64,000 bases of DNA, from positions 29,495 to 93,494 of the forward strand of contig NZ_NMWT01000002.1 in the NCBI RefSeq assembly GCF_002860365.1. Direction: 5' to 3'. Position numbers and translations under genes: made by a program. The notes below the pieces were generated by a model. The model did not search any database. It worked only from the letters and a program-made list of their open reading frames with translations, and was not told where the DNA came from. Shown here piece by piece: positions 1-6,975 of this stretch (position 1 is the stretch's first letter; every line of letters starts with the position of its first letter). The stretch comes from Bifidobacterium parmae (lineage in GTDB: Bacteria > Actinomycetota > Actinomycetes > Actinomycetales > Bifidobacteriaceae).

Positions 1-1
1 C

Positions 2-526
2 TTCGTCGGCGACCATAAGCTCGGCGGCATCCTCGCCGAACTCGTGCCGCTGCCGGAAACGGCGGAAACGGGGGAATCGGGGACTGGCGCGTCGGGAGAC
101 GGGCCGTCGACGGAGACGCCCGACGATGCCGGCCGCGTCGCCATCGTCTTCGGCGTCGGATTGAACCTCGCCGTGCCCGCCGACCGGCTGCCCACGCCGC
201 AGGCCACGTCGCTGCAACTGCACTATGCGCCGTTGCCGTCGGGGGAGGAGCTGCGCGACCGGATCGCCGCTGGGACCGTCGCCGCGCTGCGCCGCCGTCT
301 CGCCGCCCTCGCTGCCGGGCCGCGCGACGCGGCGGCGGCGTTGCGGCGCGAGACGGCCGACGCGTGCGTCACGCTCGGACGCCGCGCCGTCGCGCACTTC
401 ACCGACGGCAGCACGCTGGAAGGCGAGGCCGTCGCGCTGAACGACGACGCGTCGCTCACGATCCGCGACGATGCCGGCGTGACGCACGTCGTGCGCACCG
501 CCGACGTCGGCGTGCTGCCCGCGTGA
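2..526 (+). CDS. birA: Biotin--protein ligase, C-terminal part (cut by window edge)
   Basis: The reading frame is open from the first bases and ends at TGA 524-526. It begins with GDHKLGGILAEL, which matches the K-x-G/A-G-I-L-x-E strand of biotin protein ligases. This is followed by the lipoate/biotin-ligase core and a small C-terminal SH3-like domain (THVVRTADVGVLPA at the end). The enzyme activates biotin with ATP and attaches it to a lysine of the acyl-CoA carboxylase carrier protein. The N-terminal substrate-binding half, with the GRGRxG motif, lies outside the window. Between the KLGGIL strand and the core there is an acidic Thr/Gly-rich insertion (about residues 20-42 of the visible part) that is longer than usual. 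The identification rests on this one motif and the C-terminal domain. Confidence 0.8.
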   Translation, partial: FVGDHKLGGILAELVPLPETAETGESGTGASGDGPSTETPDDAGRVAIVFGVGLNLAVPADRLPTPQATSLQLHYAPLPSGEELRDRIAAGTVAALRRRLAALAAGPRDAAAALRRETADACVTLGRRAVAHFTDGSTLEGEAVALNDDASLTIRDDAGVTHVVRTADVGVLPA

Positions 527-801
527 CGTGCGACGCGACGCGACCGTGCCGGCGTCACGGAGCGGAATCCGTACTGTCCGCATGACGTGGGATGCGCGAA
601 TATGTTGTGATGGCGGGTGCTGTGTCGCCGGAGTGCGTGTTGCTGACGCGTTGTGGTGTCGGGGACTTGTGGCGCCGGGAACGTTGTGTTGCCGGTGCTG
701 ATGCGCGGATGTGCCGTGTGCCGGAACGGTGGGTGACGGCACTCGGGGCATGGCGTGGGCGTTGCGACGGGGGCGTCTGCGACACGGCGGCGCCCTGCGG
801 G
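527..801. other. Intergenic, no gene seen
   Basis: About 275 bases between birA and the tRNA promoter. A 78-codon frame exists at 592-828 but has no ribosome binding site and a composition rich in Cys, Arg and Trp unlike a real protein. I see no clear terminator hairpin for birA. Confidence 0.4.
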
Positions 802-829
802 TTGTGCGTCGTGCGGCCTTGTGTATAAT
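802..829 (+). promoter_or_regulatory. Promoter of tRNA-Gly
   Basis: TTGTGC at 802-807 and a perfect TATAAT at 824-829 are 16 bp apart. They lie about 42 bp upstream of the tRNA, as expected for a sigma-70-type promoter of a stable RNA gene. Confidence 0.65.
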
Positions 830-870
830 GGCACGAGTTGTTTTATCGGAGTGATTCGGTGAGACGATGC

Positions 871-944
871 GCGGATGTAGCTCAATGGTAGAGCCTCAGT
901 CTTCCAAACTGATTACGCGGGTTCGATTCCCGTCATCCGCTCCA
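871..944 (+). tRNA. tRNA-Gly (anticodon UCC)
   Basis: A complete cloverleaf can be drawn. The acceptor stem is GCGGATG/CATCCGC, the D-arm is GCTCAATGGTAGAGC, the anticodon stem is TCAGT/ACTGA with loop CTTCCAA (anticodon TCC), and the T-arm is CGGGTTCGATTCCCG. The discriminator T is followed by an encoded CCA (942-944). It reads GGA and, by wobble, GGG codons. Confidence 0.95.
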
Positions 945-947
945 CTC

Positions 948-986
948 AAGAACCGTTGGAATTCCAATAATTCCAACGGTTCTTTT
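948..986 (+). terminator. Terminator of tRNA-Gly
   Basis: A 16-bp inverted repeat (AAGAACCGTTGGAATT and its complement) starts four bases after the CCA end and runs into TTTTGCTT. Confidence 0.85.
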
Positions 987-1026
987 GCTTGTTCTGGGGT
1001 TGCCGGAACATAGGGGCACCCACTGG

Positions 1027-1072
1027 CTCCCGCTGGCGGGAGCTGTCATGCGGAGCATGACTGAGGGTGGTC
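1027..1072 (+). repeat. Two-hairpin repeat, copy 1
   Basis: Hairpin 1 is CTCCCGCTGGCGGGAG and hairpin 2 is GTCATGC-GGA-GCATGAC, followed by TGAGGGTGGTC. It is one of about a dozen copies of this family in the window. The stem of hairpin 2 differs between copies but stays paired. Confidence 0.85.
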
Positions 1073-1086
1073 TTGTGATTCGGTGA

Positions 1087-1172
1087 GAGTCGAAGGTGGT
1101 AGGACATGGCCGGATTGTTTCGCTGGGACGAGTCGAAGGTGGTAGGACATGACCGGATTGTTTCGCTGGGGC
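1087..1172 (+). repeat. 43-bp tandem duplication with TTTCGCTGGG core
   Basis: Two adjacent 43-bp units (1087-1129 and 1130-1172) differ at very few bases. Each ends in CCGGATTGTTTCGCTGGG, the core that is also arrayed at 36016-36440 and 58120-58371. Confidence 0.8.
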
Positions 1173-1237
1173 ATATTGTTGTGGCATGGATTGTTCGTCC
1201 GCCGTCTCGCCTGCAACGCGGGGATGACCCAGTGCCG

Positions 1238-1283
1238 CTCCCGCTGGCGGGAGCTGTCATGCGGAGCATGACTGAGGGTGGTC
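1238..1283 (+). repeat. Two-hairpin repeat, copy 2
   Basis: Identical in both hairpins and tail to the copy at 1027-1072, 211 bp upstream. Confidence 0.85.
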
Positions 1284-1300
1284 CGACATTACCCCGTATG

Positions 1301-1395
1301 AAACCCCCGTTCTCCGCGATGTACAGCGTCAAATGGACGGATAGGGGGTGTGGAATCGGGTGTTTGGCGCTGTAGAAACCAGATAACGGGGGTTT
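1301..1395. repeat. 95-bp MITE-like element, copy 1
   Basis: The element is bounded by 28-bp imperfect inverted ends (1301-1328 and 1368-1395). The outer part is AAACCCCCGTT and the inner part TACAGCG. A copy of exactly the same length, in the opposite orientation, lies at 58499-58593. There is no coding capacity. Confidence 0.75.
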
Positions 1396-1447
1396 GGTGC
1401 GGGTGGTTTGGTGCGGGTGGTTTGGTGCGGGTGGTTCGGTGCGGGGG
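1392..1447 (+). repeat. 14-bp tandem repeat
   Basis: About four copies of GTTTGGTGCGGGTG abut the right end of the 95-bp element. Shorter degenerate copies, in reverse orientation, also flank the second element at 58470-58500. Confidence 0.75.
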
Positions 1448-1579
1448 TCGGTGCGGGGGTTCGGTGCGGGGTTCGGTACGGGCTTGGCCGAGGTCGGGTT
1501 CGGCTCCCGTGAGAACACGGTGAGAACATTTTATTTCCGCTGTGCCGATTGGGGCATGCCATCGGGGATGATGGTGGGC

Positions 1580-4390
1580 ATGGCTGATGAGTTGAGGATG
1601 CGCGCCGGGGCGTTCGTGGAACGGTGGCGTGGCCGTGGCGATGAGAACAGCGAGACCCAGCAGTTCTGGATGGATCTGTTGGGCGATGTGCTGCATGTGG
1701 ACCGGTTGAGCGACCGGCAGGTGTTGTGGTTCGAGCGGCGTACGGCGGGCAACGGCCTGATTGACGTGCTGATGGTCGAGGCGCGTGTGCTGGTCGAGCA
1801 GAAGAGCCTTGGCGTGGACTTGGACAAGGAGGAGCCGCGGCAGGGCGTGATGAAGACGCCGGTGCGTCAGGCGCTCGATTATGCGAACGCGTTGCCGCCG
1901 TCGGAGCGGCCGGTGGTGTTGATCACCTGCAATTTCGGCGTGTTCCGTCTCTACGATCTGGAATCGGACCCGTTGGCGAAGGCGCCGCGCTCGGAGTTCG
2001 CGCTGGAGGAGCTGCCCGGCCATGTCGGCGAGCTTGCTGGCCTGTTCGACCGGGGCCGCAGCCGTACCATCGTCCAGCAGCAGTTGTCGGAGAAGGCGGG
2101 CCAGTTGGGTGCGAGGCTGCATGACGCCCTCGCGTCCTGCTACGACGATCCGGATGAGGCGAAGGCGCATGACGATCTGGCGATGCTGACCGTGCGCATC
2201 GTCTTCTGCCTGTACGCCGAGGATGCGGGCCTGTTCCCGGCCAACAGTTTCCGCGACCTGGTGAAGGCGTCCGATCCGCGGCATCTGCGCGGCGACATCG
2301 AGGACCTGTTCGACGTGCTCGACACGCCCGAGGATGGTCGGAGCAGATACCTGGATGAGACGCTCGCGTGTTTCCCGTACGTGGACGGCGGCCTGTTCCG
2401 CGACCAGATCGAGATACCGCCGATGGGGCGGGACATTCAGGACGCGCTCATGGAGATCAGCGAGGGATTCGACTGGAGCGGCATCAGCCCGGTCATCTTC
2501 GGCAGTCTCATGGAGGAGACGCTCAGTCATGACGAGCGGCGGCGCGGCGGCATGCACTATACGAGCGTGACGAACATCCACCGGCTCATCGACCCGTTGT
2601 TCCTCGACGGATTGACCGCCGAGTGCGATCGGCTGCTCGCCGCCCGCCCGGCGGCGGAGAAAGGGCGCGCGTTCAAGGAGTGGCGTCAGGGCCTCCAGGA
2701 TTACCAGGATCGTCTCGCGGGCCTCAAGTGGGCGGATTTCGCGGCCGGTTCGGGCAATTTCCTCACGGAGACGTTCATCTGCGTGCGCCGGTTGGAGAAC
2801 CGGGTCATCGAGGCGTTGCAGGGCGACCAGATCGCGTTCGACATGGAGGGGTTCAGCGTCAAGGTGTCGATCGCGCAGATGTACGGCGTGGAGATCAACG
2901 GGTTCGCGTGCGCGGTGGCGCGCACCGCGTTGTGGATCGCGGAGCAGCAGATGCTCGACGAGACCGAATCGGTGTCCGGCAGGGGGCTCGACCGGCTTCC
3001 GTTCAAGGATTCCGGCAACATCGTGCAGGCGAACGCCCTGCGCTACGACTGGAACGACCTGCTGCCCGGCGCTGAGTGCGATTACGTGATGGGCAATCCG
3101 CCGTTCCTCGGCCATATCAGCAAGACGCCGGAGCAGACGGGCGACCTGAAGGCCGTGTGGGGCGGGGGCTACGACGGGTATCTCGACTATGCGACAGGCT
3201 GGTTCCGCAAGGCGTCGCGGTACCTGACCAAGCCTTCGGCGGCGTTCGCGCTCGTCAGCACGAACTCGATCACGCAGGGACAGCCCGTGCCCCGCCTGTT
3301 CAAGCCGATCATGGAGGACGGGTGGCGCATCGCGTTCGCGCACCGCACGTTCGCGTGGAACGCGCAATCCACGGACAATGCGCACGTCCACGTCGTCATC
3401 ATCGGCATGGACCATGCCGACGACGCGACGAAGCCGCCCGTCCTGTTCGAATACCCCGACATCGACGGCGAACCGGAGGCCACGCATCCGCGGCACGTCA
3501 ACGGGTACCTGCTCGACGGGCCGGACGTGTACGCGGAGAAACGCAGCCAGAAGGCCGGGCCGCTCTCGCCGATGCTCGGCCGGGTCGATTTCGGCTCGAT
3601 GCCGTTGGACGGAGGCAACCTGCTCATCAACGATGCGGACGAATACGCGAAGGCGATGGACGATCCGATCGCCGCGAAATACGTGCGCCCGTTCCGCATG
3701 GGACGCGAGCTCATCAACGGCATCGACCGCTGGTGCCTGTGGCTCGCGGACGCGCCCGCGTCCGACATCCTCAGATCCCCGTATCTCAAGACGCGGGTCG
3801 AAGCGTGCAGGAAATACCGCGAACAAGCGCCGGTGAAGGGCGACGCGTACAAACACCGCGACACCCCGCAATTGTTCCGTGACGACCACCAACCAAGGGA
3901 ACAGTATCTCGCCATCCCAGCGGTGTTCAGCAGCCAACGTCGGTGGATGACCTGCGGTCTGCTGCCGAATGACGTCATCGCCGGCAACAAGATTTTCGTC
4001 TGCGACGATCCGGACGGTTTCGCGTTCGCGATCATCGAATCGTCCATGTTCCTGACATGGCAGAAGGCGATCGGCGGACGATTGAAGAACGACTGCAATT
4101 TCAGCAACACCGTCGTCTGGAACACGCTGCCGCTGCCGAAGCTGTCCGATGCCATGCGCGTGAAGGTCATCGAGGCCGGCCGGGCGGTGACCGAGGCGCG
4201 CGCGAACCATCCGGGCGAAAGCCTCGCCGACCTGTACAACCCGCTGCTCATGCACCCCGACCTGCTCAAGGCCCACGAACGGCTCGACCGCGTCGTCGAT
4301 GCCGCGTTCGGCGCCGGCAGACCCTGCGGGTCGGACGACGAACGCCTCCAGATCCTCTTCGACCGCTACCAGGAACTGACCAAGGTCTGA
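1580..4390 (+). CDS. MmeI-like type IIG restriction-modification enzyme
   Basis: A single 936-residue chain, close to the usual length of MmeI-family (type IIL) enzymes, with nuclease, methyltransferase and target recognition in one protein. The N-terminal PD-(D/E)xK nuclease site is visible as D62 and E73-Q-K75. A helical linker follows. The gamma-type adenine methyltransferase has motif I FAAGSGNF near residue 386 and motif IV NPPF at 506-509. The target-recognition and C-terminal helical parts follow to the end. It should cut DNA at a fixed distance from its site and protect the host by methylating one strand. No separate specificity or methylase gene is present, which fits this class. Start 1580 was chosen because it gives the family N-terminus (MADELRMRAGAF); in-frame ATGs at 1556, 1568 and 1571 are alternatives, none with a strong ribosome binding site. 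Repeats lie upstream and a toxin-antitoxin pair downstream. Confidence 0.85.
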   Translation: MADELRMRAGAFVERWRGRGDENSETQQFWMDLLGDVLHVDRLSDRQVLWFERRTAGNGLIDVLMVEARVLVEQKSLGVDLDKEEPRQGVMKTPVRQALDYANALPPSERPVVLITCNFGVFRLYDLESDPLAKAPRSEFALEELPGHVGELAGLFDRGRSRTIVQQQLSEKAGQLGARLHDALASCYDDPDEAKAHDDLAMLTVRIVFCLYAEDAGLFPANSFRDLVKASDPRHLRGDIEDLFDVLDTPEDGRSRYLDETLACFPYVDGGLFRDQIEIPPMGRDIQDALMEISEGFDWSGISPVIFGSLMEETLSHDERRRGGMHYTSVTNIHRLIDPLFLDGLTAECDRLLAARPAAEKGRAFKEWRQGLQDYQDRLAGLKWADFAAGSGNFLTETFICVRRLENRVIEALQGDQIAFDMEGFSVKVSIAQMYGVEINGFACAVARTALWIAEQQMLDETESVSGRGLDRLPFKDSGNIVQANALRYDWNDLLPGAECDYVMGNPPFLGHISKTPEQTGDLKAVWGGGYDGYLDYATGWFRKASRYLTKPSAAFALVSTNSITQGQPVPRLFKPIMEDGWRIAFAHRTFAWNAQSTDNAHVHVVIIGMDHADDATKPPVLFEYPDIDGEPEATHPRHVNGYLLDGPDVYAEKRSQKAGPLSPMLGRVDFGSMPLDGGNLLINDADEYAKAMDDPIAAKYVRPFRMGRELINGIDRWCLWLADAPASDILRSPYLKTRVEACRKYREQAPVKGDAYKHRDTPQLFRDDHQPREQYLAIPAVFSSQRRWMTCGLLPNDVIAGNKIFVCDDPDGFAFAIIESSMFLTWQKAIGGRLKNDCNFSNTVVWNTLPLPKLSDAMRVKVIEAGRAVTEARANHPGESLADLYNPLLMHPDLLKAHERLDRVVDAAFGAGRPCGSDDERLQILFDRYQELTKV

Positions 4391-4497
4391 GACAGACCGA
4401 AAACAAAGCCGGAGCGAAAGGAGCGCCGTCAGGTATAGGCGACGAAGAGCGAAGAAGGCAAAAAGAGAAAGCAACTAGGGGAGAGAGGAGCCCGCCC

Positions 4498-4614
4498 ATG
4501 TTCGACATAGACAAGGTTCGCGCAATCATGTCCCGCTACCCGCGCATACATCCGGAGGATGCGATGTCGAGAACGAATTTATCGTTGTTTATGACGATGG
4601 TAATATCGTCATAG
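4498..4614 (+). pseudogene. Possible remnant small gene before the toxin-antitoxin pair
   Basis: After a good ribosome binding site (GGGGAGAGAGGAG), ATG 4498 opens a 38-codon frame beginning MFDIDKVRAIMSRYPRIHPE. The start looks protein-like and the tail (MTMVISS) does not. One base out of register, the sequence continues as VENEFIVVYDDGNIVIDNDI to about 4624. A single-base frameshift in a gene of about 45 codons would explain this. Part of that continuation is the 18-bp inverted repeat at 4581-4622, so the apparent coding may be chance. No family is recognised. Confidence 0.3.
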
Positions 4615-4622
4615 ACAACGAT
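4581..4622. promoter_or_regulatory. Inverted repeat in front of the toxin-antitoxin genes (candidate operator)
   Basis: Arms ATCGTTGTTTATGACGAT (4581-4598) and ATCGTCATAGACAACGAT (4605-4622) are 18 bp with one mismatch and a 6-bp spacer. The repeat ends two bases before the AAGGAGG of the antitoxin gene. Phd/YefM-type antitoxins bind such palindromes over their own promoter, so autoregulation is likely. Confidence 0.7.
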
Positions 4623-4636
4623 ATAAGGAGGAATCG

Positions 4637-4957
4637 ATGAGCGTTTCCACACTGCCCCGCATCAACCAGACGGTCTCCATCAGCGATCTCAACCGCGGCA
4701 AGGCCACCGAAACATGCCTCCTCGCCCGCAAGGCCCCCGTGGTCGTCCTCAACCGCAACAAGCCGACGGCCGTCATCCTCGACATCGACCAATACAATCG
4801 GATTCAGGAATACCTGGAGGACATGGACGACGCCCGCATGGCCGAAGAGCGTTTGGATCATTGGAACGGAACCGCCATCAACGAGCATGATGTCATGCGG
4901 CACGCCGGCATCACGGAGGCGGACATCGCCGCCGCGCCGGAGGTCGAATTCGAGTGA
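4637..4957 (+). CDS. Phd/YefM-type antitoxin
   Basis: 106 residues. The N-terminal half (VSISDLNRGKATETCLLARKAPVVVLNRNKPTAVILDIDQY) has the Phd/YefM DNA-binding fold, with the typical PVVV-NRNKP-AVI strands. The acidic C-terminal half should wrap the toxin. An AAGGAGG lies 7 bases before the ATG. The last four bases overlap the toxin start (GTGA), which implies translational coupling. Expected role: neutralise the downstream RelE-like protein and repress the operon through the palindrome just upstream. Confidence 0.85.
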   Translation: MSVSTLPRINQTVSISDLNRGKATETCLLARKAPVVVLNRNKPTAVILDIDQYNRIQEYLEDMDDARMAEERLDHWNGTAINEHDVMRHAGITEADIAAAPEVEFE

Positions 4958-5286
4958 CCGCATGGGAACGGAAGTGGCTTCCCGAAGCGGAACATGATTT
5001 CAGCAAGTTCGACGCCTCGATTCAAGCCCAGGTCATCAAAGGATTGCGGAAGGTCGCCGAGAATCCGCTTCCCACGACCGAGGGCGGGTACGGGAAGCCG
5101 TTGCGCAACGGCAACAAGACGAAGCTCGCCGGACTATGCAAAATCAAGTTCAGGAACATCGGCGTACGCGTCGTCTACAAGCCGATTCGCACCGACAGCC
5201 GCATGCTCATCATCGTGGTCGGCATCCGCGCGGACGACGAAGTGTACCGGATCGCGGACAACAGACGACGAAGCCACGACATCTGA
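4954..5286 (+). CDS. RelE/ParE-family toxin
   Basis: 110 residues, starting with GTG inside the antitoxin stop. The pattern is that of RelE-like mRNA interferases: an N-terminal WLPEAEHDFSKF helix, a basic middle (GKPLRNGNKTKLAGLCKIKFRN) and a C-terminal VGVRVVYKP...LIIVVGIRADDEVYRIA strand pair. The basic residues and the C-terminal strand would form the RNA-binding face. RelE (ribosome-dependent mRNA cleavage) fits better than ParE (gyrase poisoning), but the sequence alone does not settle it. The pair sits directly after the restriction-modification gene and may help keep that island in the chromosome. Confidence 0.85.
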   Translation: MTAWERKWLPEAEHDFSKFDASIQAQVIKGLRKVAENPLPTTEGGYGKPLRNGNKTKLAGLCKIKFRNIGVRVVYKPIRTDSRMLIIVVGIRADDEVYRIADNRRRSHDI

Positions 5287-5542
5287 ACCGGATCGTCCGC
5301 CATGACAGTCGAATCGTCGCCCCGGAGATTCGCGGATCGCAACGGCGGAATCATCGCAAGCGGGCGTTTCATCCCCGCTGTTTCGCGATTGCCGGCGCCG
5401 AAACATGAATGATTGCGCGGGGTGCCCGCTTCGCCGGTGGTGTGCAGTATCGTGGACGGAGGAAAACAGCACGCGCCACGGCTGCGGTCGGCCGTGGCGC
5501 GGCGCGACGGATGTGAAGGAACGACGGCAAGCGAGGCGGTAT

Positions 5543-6226
5543 ATGGCGGACGAGAGCGAACGCAACGAGGCCACCGAGATCGTGGACGGCAGGGTCGAGA
5601 CGGTCGAGGTGTCGAAGCATCCGGAGGCGACGATTCCCGAGACGGACCTCTCGCTCGCGGACATCGAACGCGGACGCTCCCATCCCGTGCGCTGGGCCGT
5701 GTACGCCGCGGCCGTGCTCGTCGCGATCATCGCGCCGTACTGGTACGGGCGCGCGCTCGCCGTCAACGACACCGCGTGGCTGACCGCGCACCTCGACGCG
5801 TTCACGCCGCAGGGCATGGCGTTCCTCTCATGGACGGTCACGCTGGCGGCCATCGCCATGCTGGGCGTCGCGATCGTCGACTCCGGGCGCTGGATCTGGC
5901 GCATCCTGTTCGTGATCGGTCTCGCCGCCGAACAGTTCGTCGCCGGCGTGGCGCTGCTCAGACTCGACTTCTGGTATTCGACGTACGTCGTGTACGGCGA
6001 ATCGGCGACCGTCGCGAACGCGGCCAACCTCGGCATCATCGCCGCCGGATTCGGCGTGGCCGTGTTCGCCGTGATCTGGGTGGGGCTGCTCGTCGTCATC
6101 AGGAAGGAGTCGCCGCTCAACGTGCTCACGCGCAGCTGGGCGTCGTTCATCCTGTTCTTCGCGATCGAGGCGGCGGCGCTGCTCGTCGTCATGTTCGGCG
6201 GTCTGCTCACCACCGTCGGCGCGTGA
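5543..6226 (+). CDS. Conserved membrane protein, five predicted helices
   Basis: 227 residues from ATG 5543; a longer frame from 5405 exists but its extra N-terminus is Arg/Cys-rich and lacks a ribosome binding site. About 50 acidic cytoplasmic residues are followed by five hydrophobic stretches (starting VRWAVYAAAVLVAIIAPYW, then near residues 93, 118, 155 and 195). No catalytic motif is visible and no family is recognised. It sits alone before rpsO. The start is moderately sure because the sequence before the ATG (GCGAGGCGGTAT) holds only a weak ribosome binding site. Confidence 0.65.
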   Translation: MADESERNEATEIVDGRVETVEVSKHPEATIPETDLSLADIERGRSHPVRWAVYAAAVLVAIIAPYWYGRALAVNDTAWLTAHLDAFTPQGMAFLSWTVTLAAIAMLGVAIVDSGRWIWRILFVIGLAAEQFVAGVALLRLDFWYSTYVVYGESATVANAANLGIIAAGFGVAVFAVIWVGLLVVIRKESPLNVLTRSWASFILFFAIEAAALLVVMFGGLLTTVGA

Positions 6227-6303
6227 CGCGTGACGCGTGACGCGTGGCGTTCGCCGTGCGCGTGACATGCATCGCATGTGACACGCACGTCCGCACCGCG
6301 TCC

Positions 6304-6309
6304 TATAGT
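6304..6309 (+). promoter_or_regulatory. Likely -10 box of rpsO
   Basis: TATAGT lies 87 bp before the rpsO start. A TGACAC that could serve as -35 is 19 bp upstream. A 9-bp tandem repeat (GTGACGCGT, about three copies near 6222-6246) precedes it. Confidence 0.4.
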
Positions 6310-6395
6310 TTCCATTTGGCGTAAATCGCCCGCGGATAGAGAGCGCTCCACGCAACGAGCATGGGGCACCGCGCAACGACCATAAGGAGGATGCC

Positions 6396-6665
6396 GTGGC
6401 ACTTACGGCTGAAGAGAAGTCCCAGATCATCAACGAGTTCGCGACGCACGAGGGCGACACCGGCTCCCCGGAGGTCCAGGTCGCGCTGCTCTCCAAGCGC
6501 ATCTCCGACCTGACCGAGCACCTGAAGAAGCACCAGCACGACCACCACTCCCGTCGCGGCATGCAGATGATGATCGGTGACCGTCGCTCCCTGCTCGACT
6601 ACCTCAAGCGCAACGACATCAACCGTTACCGTGCGCTGATCGAGAAGCTTGGTCTGCGTCGATAG
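6396..6665 (+). CDS. rpsO: 30S ribosomal protein S15
   Basis: 89 residues, the standard length. [21 protein letters not shown], the [14 protein letters not shown] segment and [28 protein letters not shown] are the family signature. S15 binds 16S rRNA early in assembly of the 30S platform. It starts with GTG at 6396, six bases after AAGGAGG. It is followed by a terminator and then pnp, the common bacterial order. Confidence 0.97.
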   Translation: MALTAEEKSQIINEFATHEGDTGSPEVQVALLSKRISDLTEHLKKHQHDHHSRRGMQMMIGDRRSLLDYLKRNDINRYRALIEKLGLRR

Positions 6666-6675
6666 TACAGACTTC

Positions 6676-6707
6676 CGCCCGGGCGCCTTACGGCGTTCGG
6701 GCGTTTT
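6676..6707 (+). terminator. Terminator of rpsO
   Basis: CGCCCGGGCGCC and GGCGTTCGGGCG form a GC-rich stem followed by TTTT, eleven bases after the rpsO stop. Confidence 0.8.
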
Positions 6708-6975
6708 ACATACGCCTGCCAAACGGCAACACAACCGAAGAGGGGACGGATTCGAGAGGACGGGCCGCGAGGTGCGGCCGGCAGAGAATCCGGTTTACGA
6801 ATCGTGAGTTGACACGAGGGCGCGGCCGGGGGTCGCGCATGGCGGCGGCGGGAGGCCCGAACGGAGGTCCGATCGGATGGGCCGCGCCGCCGGAACGAAA
6901 GCGAATGTAAGAGCCTGGCCCGGCTGAAGAAGGGCCGCATGGTTGTAGGAAAAGACAAGACAAAGGAGGAACCCT
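6708..6975 (+). other. Leader region of pnp
   Basis: About 270 bases without a gene. They are rich in GGCGGC/GCCGCC blocks that could fold extensively. In other bacteria the pnp leader forms a hairpin used for autoregulation; here I only see that a long structure is possible. AAAGGAGG lies at the 3' end. Confidence 0.35.

Noticed and set aside
592-828. Small gene between birA and the tRNA
   Set aside because: No ribosome binding site, improbable composition, and overlap with the tRNA promoter.
1289-4474. Antisense frame of 1061 codons opposite the restriction-modification gene
   Set aside because: The sense strand has clear nuclease and methyltransferase motifs; the antisense product has none and is an artefact of codon bias. 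The same applies to long antisense frames opposite pnp and the second DUF2207 gene.
1000-5300. Prophage or insertion sequence
   Set aside because: No integrase, transposase or phage structural gene is present; the tRNA at 871-944 has no visible duplicated 3' end further on that would mark an attachment site.
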